Assembly (NCBI GenBank): GCA_025963345.1
Contig: JAOPUS010000118.1
Coordinates: 1-16,521 of the forward strand
DNA: 16,521 nucleotides
Direction of reading: 5' to 3'
Source: Blastococcus sp.
Lineage (GTDB): Bacteria; Actinomycetota; Actinomycetes; Mycobacteriales; Geodermatophilaceae
Part shown: positions 7,130-13,372 of the stretch, one piece after another
Layout: every line of letters begins with the position of its first letter
Position numbering within the stretch: the first letter of the stretch is position 1
Program-made: the position numbers and the translations under genes
Notes under the pieces: generated by a model
The model's input: the letters and a program-made list of their open reading frames with translations, nothing else
What the model was told of the DNA's origin: nothing
The model's database searches: none

Positions 7130-7984
7130 ATGCGAGGTGGGTGGCAGCAGCCGCTGCCCGACATGCCGATTCCTCCCCCGGCCCGCGCCTGGCGCCGACT
7201 GGACGCTCCGCCCGGTTACGACGCCCAGTGGCGACGCCTCGCCGAGGCCGCCCTCGAGCTGGGCCTGGGCCCGGAGCAGCTGGGCGAGACCGGGCTGGAA
7301 CCGCTCGCTGCTGCTCGCGACTGGAAGCCGGCCACGGTCGCCCTCTACAGCAAGGTCGCCCGCTACGGCGGCATCGCGCTGCCCCGGGTGGCCACGCCGG
7401 AGCCGGACCCACCCGAGCTCGACCTGCGGCCGCTCACCCAGGTCGGCAGCGAGGACCCCGAGCACCTGCGGGCCGTGGCCTGGTGCGCCGTCGCGCTGGC
7501 ATGGCCGGCCCCGGTCGGCACGTTCCGGTCACTGCGCCGTGACCAGGTGCACGCCACCGCCCGGCGCCTGCTCGTCGCCACCGACGACGGCGAGTGGGCG
7601 GTTCCCGGCGCCCTGACCGCCTGGCATGCCTGGGAGAGCGTCCGCGCCCGCTTCCCGGCCCTCGCGGACAGCCCGTGGGTACTCCCTGCGTTGCGCCGCG
7701 GGCCCGGCCTGGATTCGCACATCGGCGGGCGGCTGTCCCACCAGGCCCTCCAGGTCACCTTCACCAAGCACGCCCGCCGCACGGCCCAGCACCTGCGGGC
7801 GACCGCGTCGCCGTCCCGTCGGGACGCCGTCGACGAGCTGGCAGCGATGTACCGGGACCTCTCGTACGACTCCTACCGCCGCCTCGCCCTGGCCGCCGGC
7901 GCGCCGCCGGTCGCCGCCCGTGGTGTGGTCCGGGCCGCCCGCGCCTTCGCGCGGGCGGCGCGAACGCCCCGACTGGCGGTCTGA
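7130..7984 (+). CDS. Hypothetical protein resembling a degenerate tyrosine recombinase
   Basis: A 284-residue protein I do not firmly recognise. Its layout resembles a phage-integrase fold: a basic helical N-terminal part with WKPATVALYSKVARYGG (65-81) like a core-binding helix, then AVALAWPAPVGTFRSLRRDQV (120-140), aligning by eye with the 'TGLRxSELLxLRWxDV' strand, RLSHQALQVTFTKHARR (201-217), and a Tyr-rich end AAMYRDLSYDSYRRLAL. A clean R...HxxR...Y set is not visible (Arg133, HLR at 221-223 and Tyr246/249 are the nearest), so it may bind DNA without cutting. It starts at ATG 7130 with a leaderless-type promoter and sits immediately beside the 16-bp inverted repeats. A strong GC hairpin lies in its last codons. 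Confidence 0.75.
   Translation: MRGGWQQPLPDMPIPPPARAWRRLDAPPGYDAQWRRLAEAALELGLGPEQLGETGLEPLAAARDWKPATVALYSKVARYGGIALPRVATPEPDPPELDLRPLTQVGSEDPEHLRAVAWCAVALAWPAPVGTFRSLRRDQVHATARRLLVATDDGEWAVPGALTAWHAWESVRARFPALADSPWVLPALRRGPGLDSHIGGRLSHQALQVTFTKHARRTAQHLRATASPSRRDAVDELAAMYRDLSYDSYRRLALAAGAPPVAARGVVRAARAFARAARTPRLAV
7934..7959 (+). terminator. Perfect 11-bp hairpin within the 3' end of the 7130 gene
   Basis: GCCGCCCGCGC (7934-7944) pairs perfectly with GCGCGGGCGGC (7949-7959) around CTTC. It lies about 22 nt before the stop codon and codes for Arg/Ala-rich residues, so the C-terminal tail of the protein may be shaped by the hairpin. It could act as a terminator or attenuate 3' decay; no U tract follows. 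Confidence 0.35.
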
Positions 7985-8033
7985 CGCGCCTCTCGTGATC
8001 CCCCCGTTCGCTCAGAAAGGGGGAGTTCCTCCG

Positions 8034-8240
8034 GACGAACCGCCATCCCCGCGCGTGGGTCGTCAACCGGTGGTGGCGGCGACACAGGCAACACAGGTTG
8101 TCGCAGTCGGTAGGGCCGCCCGACCGGTTGCCCGCAGTTGGGATGCCGGCAGGTGCGGTCCCGTGCCTTGACGAAGCGCCGCTGCGCCGGGGAAGGCGTG
8201 TAGCGGTCCACCGAGGCCGGCCCAGCACCGGGCAGTCACA
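8034..8240 (-). pseudogene. DUF222/HNH endonuclease C-terminal remnant, frameshifted and deleted
   Basis: Reading the minus strand, one frame gives VDRYTPSPAQRRFVKARDRT then CRHPNCGQPVGR, which is the start of the HNH domain of actinobacterial DUF222 proteins. The frame then shifts, and a second frame supplies GGPTDCDNLCCLCRRHHRLT followed by THARGWRFV, the second half of the same domain. The central segment that normally carries the DxDH catalytic core (like CDLDHTxPY) is missing at the junction. A stop closes the first frame just upstream and the large N-terminal DUF222 region is absent. This is a relic of a multicopy family. The remaining gap to 8357 holds only a 9-bp tandem GATCTTCGG (8312-8329). 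Confidence 0.8.
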
Positions 8241-8357
8241 GTCAGCGGCGCTCCCCTGGTCGGTGGTTTCGCCGGGTGGACGGCTGTCGAGCCGGCTGTT
8301 GGGCACCCGAGGATCTTCGGGATCTTCGGACCGCCTCGTGCCGGCGCGGAGGCCTGC

Positions 8358-10538
8358 TCAGATCAGGGAGAGCTGCTCACCCAGCCCGACGGGGGCGGCG
8401 TCGCGCGCCGGTCCGGCCGTCGGCTCGCCCTTGGGCCGGACTCCCGGCATGCCCCCACGGGGTAGATCGTCGCTCGGCAGGCTCCCCGCAGGGAAGCCGA
8501 CCTCCCCGTCAGCAGGGACCCCGGCGGCGATCTGGCGGGCCGCCCCACCCTTCTGCCGGTCGAGCCCGTGCTTCGCCAGCAGCGGGGCGACCCGCTGAGA
8601 CAGCCAGGCGCGGTACTCGGCCGGTACGTAGGCGCGACGTGCGTACAACTGCTCATACCGCGGGACCAGGTCGGGGTGTGTGCGGGCCAGCCAGCCCATG
8701 AACCACTCGCGGGCACCCGGCCGCAGATGGAGCGGGATGACGGTGACTCCCGTCGCCCCGGCCGCGGCGATGGCCCCGATCGCGGCGTCCAGTTCGGCGA
8801 CGCCGTCGGTCAGCCCGGGCAGGACCGGCGCCATGAACACCCCACAGGTCAGCCCCGCCTCGGTGATCGCGCGGACCAGGTCCAGCCGGGCCCGGGGTGT
8901 GGGCACGCCCGGTTCGAGGGCCGCGTGCAGGGCGTCGTCCCAAATCGCCATGGAGACACCGAGTCCGACCGGGACCCGCTGGGCGGACTCCGCCAGGAGC
9001 GGAAGGTCCCGCCGCAGCAGCGTGCCCTTGGTGAGGATGGAGAACGGTGTGCCCGATTCCGCCAGGGTCCGGATGACACCGGGCATCAACCGGTAGCGGC
9101 CCTCCGCTCGCTGATACGGATCGGTGTTCGTGCCCAGTGCGACGTGCTCCCGCTTCCAGGACGGGCGGTGCAGTTCCTTCCGGAGCACGTCGACGAGATT
9201 GGTCTTGACCACGATCTGGCTGTCGAAGTCGTGACCGGAATCCAGTTCGAGCCATTCGTGCGTTTTTCTAGCGAAGCAGTTGTGACTGATGACCCCGTTG
9301 GCGATGAAGTCCCCTGTCCCCGTCGTGATGTCGTACATCGGCATCTCCAGGCCGAGCGACTCCACGGCCGTCACGCGAAGCGCGGCGTCGCTCTTGATCG
9401 CGGTCCCGTCCACGTGGCACTTGCGACGGATCGCAGGGTCCACGAGGTGTACGAAGCGCATGTGCTCACGGAGACCGCCGCGTACGCGGAGGGAAATCAG
9501 TCCATTGGGCAAGTCAGGGTCTTCGTGCGCCACATCGAAGCCGAAGTCGGTCAATGCGGCGTGCGTGCGGTCGAGGATCCCTTGGTCGGTGTTCGAGATC
9601 TGCAGAATGCCCCCGCTCCGGCTGCCCTCCGCATCGAAGATGCCGGCGAGAAATCCTCTGTTCCAGGCAGCCGTGGGCTGTTGGGGCCACTCCACGAGTT
9701 CGCGGATGCGGCCCACCGAGGCTGCGGAAGACGTTCGGATCGCGGTCATGGCCCGGCGGACGTCGGTGGCCGGGGTGACATTGAACCGGGTGGTCGGGAC
9801 GCCTTCCTTGGCGAGGTAGTCGTGTGTCCGGTGCAGTCCCTCGACGTCAGCCAGGGCCAAGCGGAATCGGTGGACGTCGCCGTGCACTCGAGCGGGGCGT
9901 TGGTATCTGTACACCTCGAGGTCGGCGTCCCCACGCACCATGCCCGTCAGATATCCGCGTCGGTACTCCGCGCACACCGCGAGTGAGGTAACGGTGCGAC
10001 CGAAGCCGAGGAGTTCGTCATCGGTCGTGAGATGGGGTCGCCGATCGCGTCCGGCCATTGTTCCTGTCACGTGCTTCCAGCCGCGGCCGGTGAGGAAGCG
10101 GTGGTCTCCGCTGGCGACGATCTCGCTTCCGTCCTCCAGGGTCACCCGGTGCGCAGGCTTGACGGTGGACCAGTGCGCGGCGACCTCGGTCGTCACGTAG
10201 TGGCGGTACGTGTCCCGCTTCTCCGTGCCGATGATCCGGTCGCCCACACGTAGATCGGCGATCGGTCGTTGGCGACCGTCGGCCATGAGGATCTGGGTGT
10301 CCCCCGACAGGCAGTACAGGCAGGCATGGGCGCAGCCCCTATATGGATTTATCGTCCACGGAAACGGCATCGCCGATTCGCCTGGCACGTGGTTGAGCGC
10401 GCTCTTGGCCCGCACCTCGTGGAACGTCAGCCCGGGGAACTCTGGCACCTGGACCGTGCGCAGCAGACCGCGGATGCTCGGCATGCCGGGCAGGGTCGAC
10501 GGGTCCTCGAGGTCCAGGCGTTGCGCTTCCCACCGCAT
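8358..10538 (-). CDS. Rv2578c-family radical SAM protein interrupted by an intein
   Basis: A 726-residue precursor; removal of the 345-residue intein (residues 76-420) leaves 381 residues. The N-terminus MRWEAQRL, GLTFHEVRAKSALNHVPGE and NPYRGCAHACLYC / CFARKTHEWLELD match the Rv2578c family as I recall it. The mature cluster motif is CAHACLYC (Cys69, 73, 76). Later parts VALGTNTDPYQRAE, RYRLMPGVIRTL and SILTKGTLLRRDLPLL resemble the radical SAM barrel of spore photoproduct lyase-like proteins. A long Gly/Pro tail ends in GEQLSLI, similar to a beta-clamp binding motif. I chose ATG 10538 because family members begin MRW; an in-frame GTG at 10580 would swallow the SOS box. Likely induced by DNA damage. 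The substrate is unknown. Confidence 0.9.
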   Translation of the reverse strand: MRWEAQRLDLEDPSTLPGMPSIRGLLRTVQVPEFPGLTFHEVRAKSALNHVPGESAMPFPWTINPYRGCAHACLYCLSGDTQILMADGRQRPIADLRVGDRIIGTEKRDTYRHYVTTEVAAHWSTVKPAHRVTLEDGSEIVASGDHRFLTGRGWKHVTGTMAGRDRRPHLTTDDELLGFGRTVTSLAVCAEYRRGYLTGMVRGDADLEVYRYQRPARVHGDVHRFRLALADVEGLHRTHDYLAKEGVPTTRFNVTPATDVRRAMTAIRTSSAASVGRIRELVEWPQQPTAAWNRGFLAGIFDAEGSRSGGILQISNTDQGILDRTHAALTDFGFDVAHEDPDLPNGLISLRVRGGLREHMRFVHLVDPAIRRKCHVDGTAIKSDAALRVTAVESLGLEMPMYDITTGTGDFIANGVISHNCFARKTHEWLELDSGHDFDSQIVVKTNLVDVLRKELHRPSWKREHVALGTNTDPYQRAEGRYRLMPGVIRTLAESGTPFSILTKGTLLRRDLPLLAESAQRVPVGLGVSMAIWDDALHAALEPGVPTPRARLDLVRAITEAGLTCGVFMAPVLPGLTDGVAELDAAIGAIAAAGATGVTVIPLHLRPGAREWFMGWLARTHPDLVPRYEQLYARRAYVPAEYRAWLSQRVAPLLAKHGLDRQKGGAARQIAAGVPADGEVGFPAGSLPSDDLPRGGMPGVRPKGEPTAGPARDAAPVGLGEQLSLI
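9279..10313 (-). mobile_element. 345-residue intein with LAGLIDADG endonuclease
   Basis: The intein begins at Cys (CLSGDTQILMADGRQRPI, block A) and ends ANGVISHN, with Cys as the +1 extein residue (CFARK). Block B is VASGDHRFLT (His71 of the intein) and block F is YDITTGTGDFIANG. The penultimate His and final Asn needed for splicing are present. Two endonuclease motifs, YLTGMVRGDADL (121-132) and FLAGIFDAEGS (221-231), retain their acidic residues, so homing may still work. The insertion removes the third cysteine of the radical SAM motif from its neighbours, and splicing restores it as the +1 Cys. Splice sites were set from codons TGC 10313-10311, AAC 9281-9279 and TGC 9278-9276. Confidence 0.95.
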
Positions 10539-10546
10539 GACCCATG

Positions 10547-10560
10547 CGAACACATGTTCG
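10547..10560. promoter_or_regulatory. LexA/SOS box upstream of the radical SAM gene
   Basis: CGAAC-ACAT-GTTCG fits the Gram-positive/actinobacterial LexA consensus CGAACN4GTTCG with perfect 5-bp arms (6-bp counting the inner pairs). It ends 8 nt before the ATG at 10538 and lies in the 51-nt gap after the Lrp gene. From memory, the M. tuberculosis SOS survey also placed a box next to Rv2578c/linB, so the link appears conserved. Confidence 0.85.
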
Positions 10561-10589
10561 AACAGATGTCCAGCCGTCACGCGACCGGA

Positions 10590-11075
10590 TCAGATCGGCG
10601 GGCGGGCCTCGTAGAAGGTGGACAGCACGACCGTCGTCCGGGTGGTGACGTTCGCGGCCACACGGATGTCCTGCAGGAGCCCTTCGAGGGCGTCCGGCGA
10701 GGCCACCCGCACCTTGAGGATGTAGCTCTCCCTGCCCGCGACCGAGTGGCACGCCTCGATGGCGGCCAGGTGCGCCAGACGCGCCGGGGCGTCGTCGGGC
10801 TGGGCGACGTCGATGGGCGTGATCGAGACGAATGCGGTCAGCGGCAGACCGAGCGCCTTGGCGTCGAGCGTCGCGTGGTACCCGGTGATCAGGCCGCGCT
10901 GCTCCAGCCGCCGCACCCGCTGGTGCACGGCCGAGACGGACAGGCCGACCCGTTCGGCGAGGTCGGTGTAGCTGGCCCGCCCGTCCCGCGCGAGGGCGGC
11001 CATCAGCGCCCGGTCGACGTCGACGGCCGGAGGGGCGTCGGCGCCGGGCTCAGCCGGGGAGTTCGACGAGTTCAC
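10590..11075 (-). CDS. Lrp/AsnC family transcriptional regulator
   Basis: A 161-residue regulator. After a 17-residue Pro/Ala-rich tail the winged helix-turn-helix covers residues about 20-66 (DGRASYTDLAERVGLSVSAV, then HQRVRRLEQRGLITGY), the canonical Lrp layout. The ligand-binding RAM domain follows at about 78-155 (SVAGRESYILKVRVASPDAL). Such proteins sense amino acids and bind DNA as dimers or octamers. The GTG start at 11075 overlaps the end of the upstream M24 peptidase gene by 26 nt, so the two are probably co-transcribed; sensing of an amino acid released by the peptidase is a reasonable guess. Its length is normal for the family (about 150-165). Confidence 0.93.
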   Translation of the reverse strand: MNSSNSPAEPGADAPPAVDVDRALMAALARDGRASYTDLAERVGLSVSAVHQRVRRLEQRGLITGYHATLDAKALGLPLTAFVSITPIDVAQPDDAPARLAHLAAIEACHSVAGRESYILKVRVASPDALEGLLQDIRVAANVTTRTTVVLSTFYEARPPI

Positions 11076-12204
11076 GCGGACCGCCGTTCAGGTTGCGGAC
11101 GCCGTCGTCGGTGCACACGACGATGTCCTCGATGCGGGCACCGCACCGGCCGGCCAGGTAGATGCCCGGCTCCACGGAGAAGGCCATGCCCGGCTCCAGG
11201 GGCAGCTCGTTGCCCGCGACGATGTAGGGGGCCTCGTGGGTGTCCAGGCCGATGCCGTGCCCGGTGCGGTGGATGAAGTGCTCCCCCCAGCCGGCGTCGT
11301 CGATCACGCGACGGGCAGCTGCGTCGACGTCCTCCGCCGTCACCCCCGGCCGTACCGAGGCGGTCGAGGCCTCCTGTGCGGCCTGCAGGACGGCGTACCA
11401 CTCGGCCACGTCGGCGGCCGGTGAACCGCCCACGACGTAGGTGCGGGTGCAGTCCGACCGGTAGCCGGTGGCCGTCTCCCCGCCGATGTCGACGACGACG
11501 AGGTCGCCGGCCTGCACGGTGCGCCCCGAGAGCTCGTGGTGCGGGCTCGCGCCGTTGGGCCCCGATCCGACGATCGTGAAGTCCACGCCGGTGTGCCCCT
11601 CCTCGATGATCGCGGCGGCGATGTCCGCGCCCACCTCGGCCTCGGTGCGCCCCACGCGCAGCCACTCGGCCATGCGGGCGTGCACCCGGTCGATGGCCGC
11701 GCCCGCGAGGGCGAGCTCCTCGATCTCGGCCGGGGACTTCACCATGCGCAGCCGGTCGACGACGGGGCTCGCGATCTCCAGCGCCGAACCGGGCAGCGCC
11801 CGCTGGACGCCGAGCGCGTGCTCGGCCCAGGACCGCGCCCCGACGGCGACCCGCGTGGGTGCCGAACCGAGGCGGGCTGTGGCCGTCTCCGCCAGGAGAG
11901 CGAACGGGTCGTCGGTCTCGTCCCAGGCGAGCAGCTCGAGGCCCAGGCTCCCCGCCGGGCCGGCGTCCACCATCGGCGCCTCCAGCCGTGGGACGACGAG
12001 GAAGGGCTCACCCTGCCGCGGTACCGCCAACGCCGTGAGCCGTTCCATGGCGTGCGCGTGGTAGCCCGACAGGTAGCGGAGGTCCGATCCCGGGGTGAGC
12101 ACGAGCAGGTCGATCCCTGCCTCGGCGGCGATCTCCCGGGCGGCGTGCACCCGCTCTATTGTCACGAGCGGGCCGGACGCGGCCGGAGGTGTCTCGGTTC
12201 CCAC
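11050..12204 (-). CDS. pepE: M24 family Xaa-Pro aminopeptidase/dipeptidase
   Basis: A 384-residue creatinase-fold metallopeptidase that removes residues next to proline from peptides in the cytoplasm. All five metal ligands of the M24 family are visible: Asp239 (VVDIGG), Asp251 (YRSDCTRTY), His316 (HRTGHGIGLDTHE), Glu345 (SVEPGIY) and Glu359 (RIEDIVV). The N-terminal non-catalytic domain (1-150) has SGYHAHAMERLTAL. The neighbourhood (5' nuclease, DUF4333 protein, helY) is the same as around M. tuberculosis pepE (Rv2089c), from which I take the symbol. The start is GTG 12204 with TAGTCT ending 6 nt before, suggesting a leaderless mRNA. It is followed by the overlapping Lrp gene. Confidence 0.92.
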   Translation of the reverse strand: MGTETPPAASGPLVTIERVHAAREIAAEAGIDLLVLTPGSDLRYLSGYHAHAMERLTALAVPRQGEPFLVVPRLEAPMVDAGPAGSLGLELLAWDETDDPFALLAETATARLGSAPTRVAVGARSWAEHALGVQRALPGSALEIASPVVDRLRMVKSPAEIEELALAGAAIDRVHARMAEWLRVGRTEAEVGADIAAAIIEEGHTGVDFTIVGSGPNGASPHHELSGRTVQAGDLVVVDIGGETATGYRSDCTRTYVVGGSPAADVAEWYAVLQAAQEASTASVRPGVTAEDVDAAARRVIDDAGWGEHFIHRTGHGIGLDTHEAPYIVAGNELPLEPGMAFSVEPGIYLAGRCGARIEDIVVCTDDGVRNLNGGPRELVELPG

Positions 12205-12210
12205 CTGCGC

Positions 12211-12216
12211 AGACTA
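12211..12216 (-). promoter_or_regulatory. Possible -10 box for leaderless pepE
   Basis: TAGTCT on the minus strand ends 6 nt before the GTG start at 12204 and no Shine-Dalgarno is present. This is the usual spacing for leaderless actinobacterial genes. Confidence 0.45.
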
Positions 12217-12257
12217 GCCAGGAGGGACGCCGATCTCCGCAATCGTTGCCGGACCGC

Positions 12258-12263
12258 TACCGT
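12258..12263 (+). promoter_or_regulatory. Possible -10 box for the micro-ORF/exonuclease transcript
   Basis: TACCGT ends 8 nt before the GTG of the first micro-ORF (12272), placing the transcription start within a base or two of that codon. There is no Shine-Dalgarno before this first GTG, unlike the two downstream starts, which each have GAGGAGGA. Confidence 0.4.
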
Positions 12264-12271
12264 CCGCCGTC

Positions 12272-12352
12272 GTGAGCGAGCTTGTGAGCTCACGCAGAAA
12301 CACGGCACCTCGGGGCACGAGCCCGACGAGCGTCAGCGAGGAGGACTCGTGA
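12272..12352 (+). CDS. Micro-ORF 1, 26-residue leader peptide
   Basis: Begins at GTG in the first repeat copy and encodes 26 residues, starting VSELVSSRRNTAPRGT and ending SVSEEDS. Its TGA (12350-12352) overlaps the GTG of micro-ORF 2 (12349) as GTGA. A basic middle is followed by an acidic end. The start would be leaderless or nearly so. No known family. It may be a coupling device or regulatory leader rather than a functional peptide. Confidence 0.4.
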   Translation: MSELVSSRRNTAPRGTSPTSVSEEDS

Positions 12353-12425
12353 GCGAGCCTGCGAGGTCACGCAGAAACACAGCGCCTAGGGGCACGGGAC
12401 CGACGAGCGTCAGCGAGGAGGACTC
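12272..12425 (+). repeat. 77-bp tandem duplication, two copies, in the exonuclease leader
   Basis: Copies at 12272-12348 and 12349-12425 are each exactly 77 bp with 8 differences (about 90% identity) and no indels. Each starts GTGAGCGAGC, contains TCACGCAGAAACAC and ends GCGTCAGCGAGGAGGACTC, a Shine-Dalgarno set right before the next start codon. The first copy contains a perfect 10-bp palindrome GTGAGCTCAC (12284-12293) that is broken in the second. I believe similar units occur upstream of other genes in this bacterial family, but that is from memory. Confidence 0.92.
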
Positions 12426-12429
12426 ATGA
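12349..12429 (+). CDS. Micro-ORF 2, 26-residue leader peptide coupled to the exonuclease
   Basis: Encodes 26 residues starting VSEPARSRRNTAPRGT and ending SVSEEDS. GAGGAGGA of the first repeat sits at proper distance before its GTG. Its TGA (12427-12429) overlaps the exonuclease ATG (12426) as ATGA, the classical coupling arrangement. It differs from micro-ORF 1 at four residues, while three of the eight base changes are silent. Expression is not shown by sequence alone. Confidence 0.45.
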   Translation: MSEPARSRRNTAPRGTGPTSVSEEDS

Positions 12430-13352
12430 CCACCATGCTGCTGGACGCGGCCAGTCTCTACTTCCGTGCCTTCTACGGCGTCCCGACCAGCGTCACCACG
12501 CCCGACGGCCGGCCCATCAACGCCGTCCGCGGCTTCCTCGACATGACCGCGCGGCTGCTCACCACGCACGGCCCCGACCGCCTGGTCGCCTGCTGGGACG
12601 ACGACTGGCGGCCCGCCTTCCGGGTCGAGGCGCTGCCGTCGTACAAGGCGCACCGGGTCGCGCCCGAGGGCGGCGAGGAGGTGCCCGACGAGCTGAGCCC
12701 GCAGGTGCCCGTGCTCATCGAGGTGCTCGCCGCGGCCGGGATCCACCGCGTCGGTGCCCCGGGCTACGAGGCCGACGACGTCATCGGCACGCTCGCCACC
12801 CGCGCCCGCGGGCCGGTCGACGTCGTCACCGGCGACCGTGACCTCTTCCAGCTCGTGGACGACGCCCGCGGGGTGCGGATCCTCTACACCGCACGCGGCA
12901 TCGCCGACATCGAGATGATCGACGAGGCGGCGGTGGCCGCCAAGTACGGCATCCCCGGCCGTGCCTACGCCGACTTCGCCGTCCTCCGGGGTGACCCGAG
13001 CGACGGGCTGCCCGGTGTCGCCGGGGTCGGTGCGAAGACGGCCGCGGCACTGATCAACGAGTTCGGGGACCTGACCGGCATCCGGGCGGCCGTCGCGCGC
13101 ACCGTCGTCCCGAGGCCGCCGCTCACCGCGGCCGTCCTGAAGAAGATGCACGCGGCCACGGAGTATCTCGACGCCGCGCCCGTCGTCGTCGCGGTGGCGA
13201 AGACCATCGACCTGCCGCCCGTCGAGGGCACGCTGCCCCGCACGCCCGCCGACCCCACGGCGCTCGCAGCGCTCGCAGCGGCGCACGGCCTGGAGTCCTC
13301 GCTCAGGCGACTGGGCGCGGCTCTCGGCTGGCCGGAGGACGCGCTCGGCTGA
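12426..13352 (+). CDS. 5'-3' exonuclease (DNA polymerase I 5'-nuclease domain family)
   Basis: A 308-residue stand-alone 5'-nuclease, like Rv2090. Metal-binding acidic residues are visible at Asp7 (LLDAAS), Asp58-60 (CWDDDW), Glu115/Asp117/Asp118 (YEADDVIG), Asp137/Asp139 (TGDRDLFQL) and Asp190/Asp193 in the helix-3-turn-helix RGDPSDGLPGVAGVGAKTAA. SYKAHR is the conserved arch segment. It would remove flaps or RNA primers from DNA ends. Its ATG is coupled to micro-ORF 2 and has GAGGAGGA 4-5 nt upstream. The upstream duplicated leader is the unusual part. The gene ends in a palindromic terminator shared with the convergent DUF4333 gene. Confidence 0.93.
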   Translation: MTTMLLDAASLYFRAFYGVPTSVTTPDGRPINAVRGFLDMTARLLTTHGPDRLVACWDDDWRPAFRVEALPSYKAHRVAPEGGEEVPDELSPQVPVLIEVLAAAGIHRVGAPGYEADDVIGTLATRARGPVDVVTGDRDLFQLVDDARGVRILYTARGIADIEMIDEAAVAAKYGIPGRAYADFAVLRGDPSDGLPGVAGVGAKTAAALINEFGDLTGIRAAVARTVVPRPPLTAAVLKKMHAATEYLDAAPVVVAVAKTIDLPPVEGTLPRTPADPTALAALAAAHGLESSLRRLGAALGWPEDALG

Positions 13353-13372
13353 GCCGGGTCCTCCCGGCTCAG
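13349..13372. terminator. Bidirectional terminator overlapping both convergent stop codons
   Basis: CTGAGCCGGG and CCCGGCTCAG form a perfect 10-bp stem around TCCT. The stem contains the TGA of the exonuclease gene (13350-13352) and, on the other strand, the TGA of the DUF4333 gene (13371-13369), so one hairpin serves both genes. No U tract is present. Confidence 0.65.

Noticed and set aside
8312..8329. Tandem GATCTTCGG as a mobile-element target duplication or CRISPR-like repeat
   Set aside because: Only two 9-bp copies directly abutting with no spacer or element; chance or slippage is enough.
8568..9986. 472-codon plus-strand frame opposite the radical SAM gene and intein
   Set aside because: No recognisable domain; it crosses the intein border antisense and is explained as a shadow frame.
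10538..10580. GTG at 10580 as the start of the radical SAM protein
   Set aside because: It would put the LexA box inside the coding region and add 14 residues not resembling family N-termini, which begin MRW.
11536..12429. Plus-strand frame running through pepE into the micro-ORF region
   Set aside because: The first 240 codons are antisense to pepE. Only the last 26 codons, within the 77-bp repeat, have their own Shine-Dalgarno and coupling, so only those are kept as a micro-ORF.
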